A stretch of 64,000 nt of DNA from Parapedobacter lycopersici. Lineage in GTDB: Bacteria > Bacteroidota > Bacteroidia > Sphingobacteriales > Sphingobacteriaceae. Where the stretch lies: positions 434,097 through 498,096 of the forward strand of contig NZ_JAMSLW010000003.1 in the NCBI RefSeq assembly GCF_024643285.1, given 5' to 3'. Positions 8,885 to 17,750 of the stretch are shown one piece after another (position 1 is the stretch's first letter; each line of letters begins with the position of its first letter). Below the pieces are notes generated by a model. That model had not been told where the DNA came from, did no database searches, and worked only from the letters and a program-made list of their open reading frames with translations. A program made the position numbers and the translations under genes.

Positions 8885-9922
8885 ATGACGAAGGTCACGA
8901 CATTGGGACAGTTCATTATTGAAAAACAGGCCGACTTTCCATATGCAAAGGGTGAGTTATCGCGGTTACTGCGCGACGTCGGCATCGCCGCGAAGATTGT
9001 GAACCGTGAGGTGAATAAAGCCGGGCTGGTCAACATTCTGGGCGATACCGGTACTACAAATGTGCAGGGAGAGGGACAGAAAAAGCTGGACGTGTATGCG
9101 GATGAGCAATTCATATCGGCGCTGAGCAGTGGCGGGGAATGCTGCGTGGTGGCTTCCGAAGAACACGACGAATGCGTTTCGATCAAATCGGAAATATCCA
9201 GGAATGCGAAATACATCGTTTGCATTGATCCACTGGACGGTTCGTCAAATACGGATGTAAACGTATCGGTGGGTACGATATTCTCCATCTATCGCCGTAC
9301 GGCCGCCGACGGCCCGGTGCAGCTCGAAGAGATTTTACAGGAAGGTACCAAACAGGTTGCCGCCGGATATGTCATATATGGCTCATCCACTATGTTGGTG
9401 TATACCACTGGAAAGGGTGTGAACGGCTTTACGCTGGACCCCTCTATCGGTGAGTTCTGTCTTTCGCACCCGAATATGCGGATTCCTAAAAACGGAACTA
9501 TCTATTCCATTAACGAAGGTAATTACGTCAAATTCCCACAGGGCGTAAAAGATTATATAAAATATTGCCAGGTAGAAGATAAGGCTACTTCCAGACCGTT
9601 TACATCCCGGTATATAGGTTCCATGGCGGCCGATATACACCGTACATTGATCAAGGGTGGCATTTTCCTCTATCCAACCACATCTTCACATCCCGACGGT
9701 AAACTGCGGCTGATGTATGAATGTAATCCAATGGCATTTATTGTGGAGCAGGCAGGAGGGAAGGCAACGGACGGTAGCGGCCGGATCCTTGAGATCCATC
9801 CGGAGCACCTGCATCAGCGTACACCCATTTTCATTGGCAGCACGGAGATGGTGGATAAGGTGGAGGAATTTTTTCAGGCAGTGGATGTTGCGGTACCCAT
9901 ACCGGTAACGGCGGCAGGCTAA
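8885..9922 (+). CDS. fbp: Class I fructose-1,6-bisphosphatase
   Basis: Gluconeogenic enzyme of 345 aa that hydrolyses fructose-1,6-bisphosphate to fructose-6-phosphate in the cytosol. The ATG giving [11 protein letters not shown] was chosen over an in-frame TTG 42 bp upstream, because that TTG sits next to a promoter -7 box and family members start here. The metal-binding core D115-P-L-D118-G-S-S-N and the C-terminal [20 protein letters not shown] are diagnostic. The gene is convergent with the merR-type gene; their ends overlap by 4 bp. Confidence 0.97.
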   Translation: MTKVTTLGQFIIEKQADFPYAKGELSRLLRDVGIAAKIVNREVNKAGLVNILGDTGTTNVQGEGQKKLDVYADEQFISALSSGGECCVVASEEHDECVSIKSEISRNAKYIVCIDPLDGSSNTDVNVSVGTIFSIYRRTAADGPVQLEEILQEGTKQVAAGYVIYGSSTMLVYTTGKGVNGFTLDPSIGEFCLSHPNMRIPKNGTIYSINEGNYVKFPQGVKDYIKYCQVEDKATSRPFTSRYIGSMAADIHRTLIKGGIFLYPTTSSHPDGKLRLMYECNPMAFIVEQAGGKATDGSGRILEIHPEHLHQRTPIFIGSTEMVDKVEEFFQAVDVAVPIPVTAAG

Positions 9923-10254
9923 AGACTATCGCGTACTTCCAGCAGGAAAACCTTTAACCGCTCCAGCGAATCAATAACACGCTGATGCTCGCGGGCTTCA
10001 CCTTTATTGTTCCGCAGGTAATCGCGGGCGCCCTGAAGGGTATATCCCTTGTCTTTGACCAGATTGAAAATGATTTTCAGGTTAGCAATATCGTCCGGTG
10101 TGAACAGGCGGTTCCCTTTCTTGTTTTTCTTAGGCTGAATAATGTCAAATTCGCGTTCGTAGAACCGTATCTGTGACGCGTTTACGCCAAAGAGGGCAGT
10201 TACCTCACCCATGGTGTAGTACAGCTTGTTAATTTCACGTTCCTTGTAAGGCAT
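9919..10254 (-). CDS. MerR-family transcriptional regulator
   Basis: Regulator of 111 aa. The N-terminal winged helix has [24 protein letters not shown], given here as the HTH at about 12-35, followed by [14 protein letters not shown] short C-terminal dimerisation helix follows, and there is no cysteine-rich sensor loop, so it does not look like a metal- or redox-sensing MerR. Such short MerR proteins next to M23 peptidase genes are common in Bacteroidota. A TAAGTTTG -7 box lies 22 bp upstream. Confidence 0.9.
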   Translation of the reverse strand: MPYKEREINKLYYTMGEVTALFGVNASQIRFYEREFDIIQPKKNKKGNRLFTPDDIANLKIIFNLVKDKGYTLQGARDYLRNNKGEAREHQRVIDSLERLKVFLLEVRDSL

Positions 10255-10275
10255 CTTTCACCTGATTTGATTAAA

Positions 10276-10283
10276 CAAACTTA
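10276..10283 (-). promoter_or_regulatory. Probable -7 box of the merR-type gene
   Basis: TAAGTTTG on the minus strand, 22 bp before the start codon, matches TAnnTTTG. No matching -33 element is visible. Confidence 0.4.
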
Positions 10284-10318
10284 GCTAAATTTCTTTTATT
10301 TTCCCGATTCCCGTTTGC

Positions 10319-11287
10319 CTAATCAAACGATTGGTTCTCCTGGGAGGCCGCTTCCAGTATGGCGGCGTATTCAGCCGGTGTAAGGTCGTTGTAAATGAAA
10401 TTGATCGGATTGACCGCCCGCCCGTTTTTGTGTACTTCGTAGTGCAGGTGCGGTCCGGTTGATGCCCCGGTATTACCCACATATCCGATTAAGTCGCCCC
10501 GCCGCACCTCCTGACCCGCCTTTACGGCTAAACGGCTCATGTGACCATATAGGGTCGTATAACTATACCCATGATCGATAAGTACCCGCCGGCCATACCC
10601 GCTGTCCACACCCGCTGCTGCCACGCGGCCGTTGCCCGTAGCGTAGATCGGTGTGCCCACAGGTGCGGTAAAATCGATACCGGCATGCATTTTCCGGATT
10701 TTGTAGATGGGGTGTATCCGGCGGCCGAAACCCGAGAGCCCTCCGCGCGTTTTCCGGCTGTCTATTGGTTGTATTGCCGGTATGCTGGCCATCATTTCCG
10801 TTTTCGACTCGGCCATCTTCGTAAGATCATCATATGATTTTGACTGAACGTAAAGGGCCTTGGAAATGTAATCCAGTTTCTTGGCCGTCTCGACCATCAG
10901 GTCGGAATTGTCGAAATGCTCCAGCAGCTGATAACGGTTTACACCCCCAAATCCTGCTTTACGCACATCGGGATCGATCGGGTCGGCTTCAAAAATCACG
11001 CGGTAAATATGATCGTCGCGCTGTTGCATATTAACCAGCGCCCCATCCATTTGCTCCAGACGTTTTTGCATAATGTCGTATTGCAGGGTCATCTGGCTGA
11101 TTTCGCGTTCCAGCTGCTTTTCTTTTGGTGAATCAATAAAGGTAAATCCTACATACAGCAGAAAAAGCGCACATGCAAATGAGCTGGTGAGAAATCCGAC
11201 CACACGCAGGAGCCGTGTTTTGGTACTGGTCTTTACTTTCTCATACTTTAAGGTATGGGAGTTGTAATGATACTTCGTTTTTGCCAT
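10319..11287 (-). CDS. M23-family zinc metallopeptidase (murein endopeptidase)
   Basis: Membrane-anchored peptidoglycan hydrolase of 322 aa. One transmembrane segment (about 28-50) follows a basic N-terminus. A coiled coil (about 55-85) leads to the LytM domain, with H201-A-G-I-D205 and HLHYE near 280 as zinc ligands and catalytic histidines. The full set of active-site residues is present, so it should be an active enzyme rather than an EnvC-like activator. The MerR-type gene lies 64 bp downstream on the same strand. Confidence 0.93.
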   Translation of the reverse strand: MAKTKYHYNSHTLKYEKVKTSTKTRLLRVVGFLTSSFACALFLLYVGFTFIDSPKEKQLEREISQMTLQYDIMQKRLEQMDGALVNMQQRDDHIYRVIFEADPIDPDVRKAGFGGVNRYQLLEHFDNSDLMVETAKKLDYISKALYVQSKSYDDLTKMAESKTEMMASIPAIQPIDSRKTRGGLSGFGRRIHPIYKIRKMHAGIDFTAPVGTPIYATGNGRVAAAGVDSGYGRRVLIDHGYSYTTLYGHMSRLAVKAGQEVRRGDLIGYVGNTGASTGPHLHYEVHKNGRAVNPINFIYNDLTPAEYAAILEAASQENQSFD

Positions 11288-11389
11288 CCGCTTTTTATTT
11301 AGTTTCGTTGGATAGACGGAGCCCGGCCAAAGATAACTATTTAGCGGTAGCAGAAGTGTGAAAAAATGTTAAAACCTAACAGGCTATTT

Positions 11390-12235
11390 TCAGGGCTTAA
11401 CCAGCTGGAGGAATAATGCGATTTTTTCCTTTAACTGCCGGCGGTCCACAATGAAATCGAGAAACCCGTGCTCCAGCAGGAATTCGGATGTCTGGAAACC
11501 TTTGGGAAGGTCCTTTTTGATGGTTTCCTTAATTACGCGGGGCCCTGCGAACCCGATGAGCGCACCCGGCTCAGCGATATTAATATCACCCAGCATCGCA
11601 TATGAAGCGGTGACACCGCCGGTAGTGGGGTCAGTCAGCAGGCAGATGTAAGGTAGCTTGGCTTCACTGAGGAGCGCCAGCTTCGCAGAAGTCTTTGCCA
11701 TTTGCATCAGCGAAAAGGCAGCTTCCATCATCCGTGCGCCGCCCGATTTGGAGATCAGCATAAACGGCATGCGATGTTCCAGACAATAATCGATGGAGCG
11801 GGCAATTTTCTCGCCTACTACCGAACCCATGGAGCCTCCGATAAACGTAAAATCCATGCAGGCCAATACCAAATCCTGTCCGGCTACTTTCCCGTGAGCG
11901 CAACGAATGGCATCGTTCAGCCCTGTCTTCGCATAGCTTTCCTCCAAACGGTCTGTATATTTTTTGGTATCCACGAAGTGAAGCGGGTCTCCGGAACGGA
12001 GTCCGGCAAATAGCTCTGTGAACTGGTTGTCATCAAAAAGAATGGAAAAGTACGCCGCTGAACCAATGCGCAGATGGTAGCCACAATAATGGCAAACATA
12101 CTTGTTTTCTATCTGCTCGATATTCAGTAACGGCTTTTTACACGATGGACACTTGTTCCATAGGCCATCAGGCGCTTCCTTTTTATTTTCGGTAGCCGTG
12201 CTTATCCCGGCCTTATCACGTCTAAACCAGCTCAT
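11390..12235 (-). CDS. accD: Acetyl-CoA carboxylase carboxyltransferase subunit beta
   Basis: Subunit of acetyl-CoA carboxylase, the first committed step of fatty acid synthesis; it transfers the carboxyl group from biotin to acetyl-CoA. The N-terminal zinc ribbon has C29-x2-C32 and C48-x2-C51, followed by the crotonase-fold carboxyltransferase core. The ATG giving [10 protein letters not shown] (281 aa) was chosen because the family starts with MSWF and because an upstream in-frame TTG at 12257-12259 lies inside the presumed -7 box. The accA partner is not in the window. Confidence 0.97.
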   Translation of the reverse strand: MSWFRRDKAGISTATENKKEAPDGLWNKCPSCKKPLLNIEQIENKYVCHYCGYHLRIGSAAYFSILFDDNQFTELFAGLRSGDPLHFVDTKKYTDRLEESYAKTGLNDAIRCAHGKVAGQDLVLACMDFTFIGGSMGSVVGEKIARSIDYCLEHRMPFMLISKSGGARMMEAAFSLMQMAKTSAKLALLSEAKLPYICLLTDPTTGGVTASYAMLGDINIAEPGALIGFAGPRVIKETIKKDLPKGFQTSEFLLEHGFLDFIVDRRQLKEKIALFLQLVKP

Positions 12236-12256
12236 GCAAATCGTTTTATCGGAGTG

Positions 12257-12289
12257 CAAATAAACGAAAAAATATTAGGAAACGGCAAA
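12257..12289 (-). promoter_or_regulatory. Probable accD promoter
   Basis: On the minus strand TTTG (12289-12286), a 21-bp spacer and TTTATTTG (12264-12257) form a near match to TTTG-N19-21-TAnnTTTG. Transcription would start about 10-20 nt before the accD ATG. From here to the SRP RNA (12290-12433) I see no gene. Confidence 0.45.
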
Positions 12290-12433
12290 AGGTGAGCTAA
12301 AAATGAATGACCCTCCGTGATGATCTGAAAATGAAAATGCGGTTTTTATTACGCAACATGCAGATATAGGGGACGGTAGGATGGGTTATCGGCGGACAAT
12401 CACCGGTATGGCACGTAACAAAAAAAGGGTAAG

Positions 12434-12535
12434 CTACTTTTATCGCACCGCTACAACCCATTACCCTTGCTGTGTTCCCACCCTGGGGGAGTTATGAGGA
12501 GCTGGTCGTAAAAGACTTACCCACCGCAAAAGTAG
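12434..12535 (-). ncRNA. ffs: Small signal recognition particle RNA (4.5S-like)
   Basis: RNA of about 102 nt read from the minus strand. The universally conserved domain IV is visible as CCAGG-GTG-GGAA-CAC-AGCA: a GGAA tetraloop closed by a 3-bp stem and flanked by the asymmetric loop bases that bind Ffh. The ends pair as CTACTTTT with AAAAGTAG. On the minus strand a run of Ts follows within about 10 nt (12420-12426) and may act as terminator. The length fits the small bacterial SRP RNA. It serves cotranslational targeting of membrane proteins together with Ffh, which is encoded elsewhere. Confidence 0.88.
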
Positions 12536-12591
12536 TAAAAATAGGGTTACTGACCTAATAAAATTGTTTGTTTGCAGCAACTGATTGGTTG

Positions 12592-13698
12592 TCAGTGTGA
12601 TGATAATAGCCGGTAACTATTGCCCGGTAATGCACAGATCACCCCTTTCATTTCCAGTTCGAGCAGCACCATGGCCAATTTGCTTTGCGGCCACATAAGC
12701 CTTGAAGCAAGTTCCTCAATACGGGCCTGCCCCAGCTGGTTAATTACATCATGCAAGGCCTGTTCGGTGTCGGAAAGGGAGAAAGGGAGCACTGCTTGTT
12801 GTAATGTCTGCCGCAACGGTCCGGCTGGGGTCCAGTTCATCAGGTTTACCAGGTCCTTTCCATTGCTGATCAGGTGTGCCCTATTGGTTTTGATCAGGTA
12901 GTTGCATCCGGCGGAAAATTCCTGCCGGATACTGCCCGGAAAGGCACATACGTCGCGATGGTAGCCATTTGCAAGTTCCGCAGTGATGAGTGCCCCGCCG
13001 CGACTTGCCGCCTCCACGACCACGGTTACATCGGCCAGTCCGGCGATAATGCGGTTGCGCATCGGAAAATGCTGTTTGTCAGGCCGGGTACCCGAGGGAA
13101 ATTCGGTAAGCAATCCACCGCTATCCAGCATCTTTGCGGCGAGTTCCCGGTTACTCGCGGGATAAACGCGGTCGAGACCATGTCCCATAACACCTACCGT
13201 AGGAATCCCGTGTGCTACGGCGTTGCGGTGCGCATAGCTGTCTATCCCATAGGCCAGCCCACTGACTACCACCACATCGTAGGGAACGAGCTCCCGGATC
13301 AGTTCGGTACAGATGAATTTTCCATATTCCGTCGCATTGCGCGCACCCACGACGCTGATGATACGGGGATTGTTTAACTTAGTGGCTCCCTTATAATAAA
13401 GAAGCAAAGGCGCATCAAAACAGTCTTTAAGGCGTTTGGGGTAATCCGCCGATTCATAAAAGAGCACTTGTATCCCATGCTGTTCAATGAAGCGGAGCTC
13501 GGCCTCCGCAGCGGCCAATACGGCTGATCCGTGGATGGATGCCGATAACTGGGCCCCGATGCCCGGAATAGATTTCAGTTGCGCACCGGAAGCCGAAAAT
13601 ACGGCCTCAGCGCTTCCAAAATAAGAAAGCAGGCTGCGGGCCAGTACCGGGCCAACCCCTTTGATTTTTGTCAATGCAATCGGGTATAATAGGTTCAT
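12592..13698 (-). CDS. dprA: DNA-processing protein DprA
   Basis: Single-stranded-DNA binding protein of 368 aa that loads RecA onto incoming DNA during natural transformation. An N-terminal helix-hairpin-helix region (about 8-60, KGVGPVLARSLL) is followed by the Rossmann-like DprA core with VVGARNATEYG near 128 and the GLAYGIDSYAHRNA and GTRPDKQHFPMRNRIIAGL segments. The C-terminal winged-helix domain (about 305-365) is also present. The length is typical and the protein looks intact. Confidence 0.96.
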   Translation of the reverse strand: MNLLYPIALTKIKGVGPVLARSLLSYFGSAEAVFSASGAQLKSIPGIGAQLSASIHGSAVLAAAEAELRFIEQHGIQVLFYESADYPKRLKDCFDAPLLLYYKGATKLNNPRIISVVGARNATEYGKFICTELIRELVPYDVVVVSGLAYGIDSYAHRNAVAHGIPTVGVMGHGLDRVYPASNRELAAKMLDSGGLLTEFPSGTRPDKQHFPMRNRIIAGLADVTVVVEAASRGGALITAELANGYHRDVCAFPGSIRQEFSAGCNYLIKTNRAHLISNGKDLVNLMNWTPAGPLRQTLQQAVLPFSLSDTEQALHDVINQLGQARIEELASRLMWPQSKLAMVLLELEMKGVICALPGNSYRLLSSH

Positions 13699-13708
13699 GT
13701 TGATGTGC

Positions 13709-13740
13709 TAAATATAGCAAAACGAACGGATTTAGCCAAA
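13709..13740 (-). promoter_or_regulatory. dprA promoter
   Basis: On the minus strand TTTG (13740-13737), a 20-bp spacer and TATATTTA (13716-13709) closely match the Bacteroidota promoter. The -7 box ends 10 bp before the dprA ATG, so the leader would be very short. Confidence 0.55.
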
Positions 13741-13870
13741 ACACCGTGCCGTTTATTTGCCATAGCGAAGTGCCGGAGGAGGCATCTCCGGAACGGCAAT
13801 ACGTCATTTGGCGTTTAAACCGGTACAAAAGGCACATTATCCAGCGGTTTTTATATTTTTACAACTGCTA

Positions 13871-15850
13871 ATGAATGAATCATCACTGCGCATAAAGGGA
13901 ATCCGGCTCGTCGGACAGCTTATGATACTGCTGTTTCTGATGCCGTGGACCGCGTCCGGCAGGGAAAGCAGCGGCCAGTTTCCGGATGTGAAAAGTCAAA
14001 CCACTCAGCAGCGTTCCGCCGTACAGGTCGATTCCCTGCTGAAGATGGCAAAAACTTATCGACTCCGGGGCAACTATGCCCGGAACCGGCAACTCATCCA
14101 AGAAGCAAAAGTTATCGCCGATCAACAGGGCAGCAGCGCGCAGCAGGCCGAGGTGTTTGGCGAACTCAGTCGGCTGAATCTATATGATAATGCGTTTTCG
14201 GAAGCCAAGGCGTATGCGGATTCCGCAATGCTGGTTGCCCGTGCATCAGCGGATAAGCAGGCATTCATTATGGCCGATGTAGCATTGGCTACTTATTATA
14301 ATTATTTGAGCATAAGGGATCTGGCTGTAGACCATGCGCAGCATGCGCTGTCGCTGCTGGGAACAGATACACCTGCATTTAAACCACGTATTTATTATAT
14401 TTTATATGGGGTATACTCCAGCTGGGATGATGTGGAACTGACCAATAAGTATGCCCAGCTTACCGTAATGGAGGCATTAAACGTAGGGGACCGCGACTTG
14501 CTCGGCAATGGATATACGGCACAGTCTGTGGGAATGGAATTGCGCTATCAGCAAACGGAAAACCGGGCATATTTAGACAGCATGCTTATCTACCTACATC
14601 GGGCTGCTGATCTGTTTTCCGCGTATCCCGATCAGGTAAGTAACCAAACCTATGCGATCGCGAACCTGAATATTGCAAACTACTATTATCAATACCATTC
14701 CATTAAGGAAAAAGCAATACAGGACAGCGTGATTAAATACGCTTCTTTAGCAGGCAAAGCAGTTGAACAGCTGGATTTTAATTTTCAGATCCGTGGCAAT
14801 GTGAACGGACTGATGGCTGAACTGGCCCTCCAGGCCGGTAATTTCAGCGGGGCAGAACGTTACCTGCTGGATGCCTACGAGCAAGTCAGTAATGCAGAGA
14901 ACCCGCCCCTTTACTCCCTCCTGCAACTGACCAACGGGCTGAGCAAGCTCTATGAACGGATGGGACGGTACGACGAGGCGCTGCGCTACGCCAAACTCAA
15001 GGAAACGTATAACAGCAGGATCTTTGATCAGAACCAGGTCATCCAGGCACAGCAGCTGGAAGCGAAGTACGAGAATAAGGCAATTCTCGCAGAAATGGAA
15101 GTGGTGAAAGAACGGGAGCAAAACCGAAAAGTCCAGAATTTACTTTTTTTGGGAATTGCCCTGCTGGCATTGGTATCGCTGGTGCTGTTGTATTATTCAT
15201 TCCGCAATAAAACAAAGCTGTATGCCGAGCATCGGCTGCGATTGCAAAAGGAAAAGGAAGAGGCGGTAGCCATGGCCAATATGAAGGAACAGGAGAAACG
15301 TTTCCTCCTGGTCGAAAAGGCAGAGGCCGAACGTAATGCGCGGATGCAGCTCCGCCTTAAACAGGAAGAGGAAGCGCGCCTGAAGGCTGAGCAAGAACTG
15401 CTGCAGATGCAAAAAGAGCAGCTGCACCGTGAAGCACTGGCAGACGCACTGCAGATTGATCGCAAAAACCAGCTGCTGCGGGAGCTTAAAGACCGCTTCG
15501 ATCAGTTGGACGCTACTGATAATCCCGGAACGATGGACAAGATTTTGCGGGATGAACTACGAAATGAAGAAATATTGGATAAATCCACGAAGGAGTTTAG
15601 GGACATCCACCCCACGTTTTTTCTGAAGCTGAAAGCGTTATCTACCGCTAAATTGACCGAGCTGGATTTAAAATACTGTGCTTATATCCACCTGAAACTC
15701 TCCACCAAGGAAATTTCATCCGTGTTAAATGTGGAGCCCAAAAGCGTACGTATGAGCAAATACCGCATTAAACAAAAGCTCAGTCTTTCGAAAGAGGACG
15801 ATCTGGATCTGGTATTGCAGGAACTTGTGGATGCGCCCCCGCGTTCCTGA
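13871..15850 (+). CDS. TPR-repeat membrane sensor with C-terminal LuxR-like HTH
   Basis: Probable signalling regulator of 659 aa. The ATG giving MNESSLRIKG was chosen over an in-frame TTG 63 bp upstream because it gives a clean signal peptide (about 10-35). Tetratricopeptide-like helices fill about 40-400. One transmembrane segment (LLFLGIALLALVSLVLLYYS, about 425-445) is followed by a long charged coiled coil (about 450-560) and a C-terminal HTH (about 605-650, LSTKEISSVLNVEPKSVRMSK). This periplasmic-TPR, TM, cytosolic-HTH layout is common in Bacteroidota and resembles one-component membrane regulators. The target genes are unknown. Confidence 0.8.
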   Translation: MNESSLRIKGIRLVGQLMILLFLMPWTASGRESSGQFPDVKSQTTQQRSAVQVDSLLKMAKTYRLRGNYARNRQLIQEAKVIADQQGSSAQQAEVFGELSRLNLYDNAFSEAKAYADSAMLVARASADKQAFIMADVALATYYNYLSIRDLAVDHAQHALSLLGTDTPAFKPRIYYILYGVYSSWDDVELTNKYAQLTVMEALNVGDRDLLGNGYTAQSVGMELRYQQTENRAYLDSMLIYLHRAADLFSAYPDQVSNQTYAIANLNIANYYYQYHSIKEKAIQDSVIKYASLAGKAVEQLDFNFQIRGNVNGLMAELALQAGNFSGAERYLLDAYEQVSNAENPPLYSLLQLTNGLSKLYERMGRYDEALRYAKLKETYNSRIFDQNQVIQAQQLEAKYENKAILAEMEVVKEREQNRKVQNLLFLGIALLALVSLVLLYYSFRNKTKLYAEHRLRLQKEKEEAVAMANMKEQEKRFLLVEKAEAERNARMQLRLKQEEEARLKAEQELLQMQKEQLHREALADALQIDRKNQLLRELKDRFDQLDATDNPGTMDKILRDELRNEEILDKSTKEFRDIHPTFFLKLKALSTAKLTELDLKYCAYIHLKLSTKEISSVLNVEPKSVRMSKYRIKQKLSLSKEDDLDLVLQELVDAPPRS

Positions 15851-15867
15851 TTGCTGCGGGGGCGCAT
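15831..15867. terminator. GC-rich hairpin overlapping the TPR/HTH gene stop
   Basis: ATGCGCCCCCGC (15831-15842) pairs perfectly with GCGGGGGCGCAT (15856-15867) around a 13-nt loop that contains the stop codon. It lies between convergent genes and probably ends transcription from one or both sides, although no strong T-run follows. Confidence 0.55.
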
Positions 15868-15925
15868 AGTTGAATTTGGTATCCGAGTGGCCCTTGGTGC
15901 GATAGTCTATCCGATGAGGACGGTA

Positions 15926-16684
15926 TTAAAACTCAACGTCGTCGGCAATATTTCCGCCTAAGTCCCTGGCGAACTTTTCGCTGTATTCCTTCTGTTTCTT
16001 ATCCTGGTGGTCAATCATCTGCATCATAACGCCCATGTTGCTCATCCATTTTACACCTGCGGAATTTAACTGGCTGACGTTGAAACCGTAAGTATCCAGA
16101 AGCCATTGTGCGCCATCCATGCCGTTGTCGTAAGCCGCCTGCAATGCGCCCTGCAATTCAAAGAAGAAGTATTTGTCGTCTGTCACTTTCTGCAGGTTAG
16201 CATTGGCCTCTTCAGCGGGTATGTCGGACGTGGCCGGCTGGTCGGACACCAGGCTGCCCAGTTTTTCATGTGTTTTCGCCTCGCCGTAATATTTCGTGTA
16301 CACGTTGATCACATTGAATGAACCGTCTTCTTTCATGCGGCTTTCCCATAATGTCCGGGCTTCATCCCACATGGGACGTTCCACGCCCAATGCCGCCGCG
16401 ATTTGATCGGCAGAAACCCCTTCACCTATTTTCAGCATTCCGGCCGCGTAATCGGCAATGCTGACGCCATGTATCGGCTGCAGCAGCGGGTCATTGGGAT
16501 CTTCTTTGGCAGTGTTCATGGTAGTCATCCCCACGGACGCTGCACCGGCATCAAAATGATGCTGGACAACCTGCCCGGCCATTGCATTTTTGATCTGGTC
16601 GACAAAAGAACCAGCCTGCTCGCCCGCTTCGTTCTTTTGATTTATCAGGTTGTCCGTCAGATTTTTAAACATTTTCTTAAACAT
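15926..16684 (-). CDS. Conserved hypothetical protein, last gene of SPFH/zinc-ribbon operon (possibly DUF6620)
   Basis: Soluble-looking protein of 252 aa; I do not recognise it with confidence, though it resembles proteins labelled DUF6620. The N-terminus is amphipathic and basic (MFKKMFKNLTDNLINQK). The middle has HGVSIADYAAGMLKIGEGV, and there is an aromatic stretch KYFFFELQGALQAAYDNGMDG near 170. No signal peptide or membrane segment is visible. It lies 24 bp after a zinc-ribbon protein gene and closes a four-gene operon that starts with an SPFH protein, so a role in the same membrane-associated complex is likely but unproven. Confidence 0.6.
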   Translation of the reverse strand: MFKKMFKNLTDNLINQKNEAGEQAGSFVDQIKNAMAGQVVQHHFDAGAASVGMTTMNTAKEDPNDPLLQPIHGVSIADYAAGMLKIGEGVSADQIAAALGVERPMWDEARTLWESRMKEDGSFNVINVYTKYYGEAKTHEKLGSLVSDQPATSDIPAEEANANLQKVTDDKYFFFELQGALQAAYDNGMDGAQWLLDTYGFNVSQLNSAGVKWMSNMGVMMQMIDHQDKKQKEYSEKFARDLGGNIADDVEF

Positions 16685-16708
16685 GGCAATAAGTTTTAAA
16701 AGTTAATA

Positions 16709-17497
16709 TTAAATGTCCTGTAGGTATTCAAACCGTTGGTAATCCGTTATGAGCCGCTGGTAGAATTTTTCATGCTCCGCTTCCATGCCGGGCTGGATTC
16801 GACCCATTTCATCAAATACCGCCCGCAGGTAGCGGGTGTAGCTGTCCAGCGCAGCTTTCGCCCCCTTTGCTTCGCGCTCGGCCCGGTATGCTTCCCGGAG
16901 ACCGTGGTGGCGGAGTTCCGCAAGATCACGGCAAATGAGCTCCAGTAAGCGTGTTTTTGTGCCCGGGTGAAATGTGTTCTGTGTTTTACAGTGTGCACAT
17001 TCCACATACGTGGAAATGTAGTATAATGCATTGATTTCCAGTTTTCCGCCACATTGCTGACAATGGAAGCGCTCTTTCACCCGGTTGTAATCGTCCATGA
17101 TTTCGCGGTACTCTTTTTCCAGATCGCGGAGCTGGATGCCATCAAATGCCGTCGTCAGTTGTTGCAGTACGTTGCTATGCCACCGGGAGAATAACAGGGA
17201 AGCTTCTGTCTGTTCGAAGAGCCCTGCTTTAGGCAGTACCTCGGTTTGATAGATATGGTCCGCTTTTCGCAGCAGGGACTGGAACTGTCCGATAACGCCG
17301 GCCTTGAATTGATGAAAGCCGCGCTTATAGGGGTCGGTATCCTCATCGGCTACCGCCTGGGCATTTTCCTGCGTTTCGCGGTATAATTCGTCCGCCTTCG
17401 CAGTTAACTTATCCAGGAATACCCGGAGCCGGTTTACCACACCGGAAGGGGGAGTATCGGTTGAGCGATTACTGTTTTTGTTACTGAAAAGAGCCAT
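16709..17497 (-). CDS. Zinc-ribbon protein of the SPFH operon
   Basis: Uncharacterised protein of about 262 aa. The start MALFSNKNSN (17497) is preferred because the longer frame back to 17542 would overlap the preceding gene by 62 bp; the neighbouring ATG at 17500 is an alternative. A central zinc ribbon has CQQCG near 150 and CAHC near 170, embedded in long charged helices. There is no signal peptide. It lies between a smaller zinc-ribbon gene and the hypothetical gene 15926-16684. The combination resembles the zinc-ribbon/SPFH operons associated with envelope stress in Firmicutes, an analogy rather than proof. Confidence 0.6.
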   Translation of the reverse strand: MALFSNKNSNRSTDTPPSGVVNRLRVFLDKLTAKADELYRETQENAQAVADEDTDPYKRGFHQFKAGVIGQFQSLLRKADHIYQTEVLPKAGLFEQTEASLLFSRWHSNVLQQLTTAFDGIQLRDLEKEYREIMDDYNRVKERFHCQQCGGKLEINALYYISTYVECAHCKTQNTFHPGTKTRLLELICRDLAELRHHGLREAYRAEREAKGAKAALDSYTRYLRAVFDEMGRIQPGMEAEHEKFYQRLITDYQRFEYLQDI

Positions 17498-17741
17498 CAT
17501 TATTGTTGTTGGAGTTGTTATGATGTTTAATATGGATGCCATCGGTCATGCGGTGTTCCGTAAATGCATGACCGCAATAGGCACAGTGCGTTAAACCGTC
17601 TGGTTTTGCCCTTCCGGCGCCGCAATTGAGGCAAGTTACCGTTTGAGTATGGGCGTGCTCCGCCGTCAGGGGTGTCCGTGCCTGTTCCCTAGCCTGACGC
17701 CTGAGACGCGCAATCAACGACGGTGTCTTTTTGTTTTCCAT
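17481..17741 (-). CDS. Small zinc-ribbon protein
   Basis: Protein of 86 aa with a basic N-terminal helix (LIARLRRQAREQAR) and a four-cysteine zinc ribbon (CLNCG ... CAYCGHAF, about 37-58). The tail is rich in His and Asn (HIKHHNNSNNNND). It starts 9 bp after the SPFH gene stop, and its 3' end overlaps the next gene by about 17 bp, so it belongs to the same operon. The function is unknown; it may recruit partners to the SPFH protein. Confidence 0.65.
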   Translation of the reverse strand: MENKKTPSLIARLRRQAREQARTPLTAEHAHTQTVTCLNCGAGRAKPDGLTHCAYCGHAFTEHRMTDGIHIKHHNNSNNNNDGSFQ

Positions 17742-17750
17742 GTGTGGGGG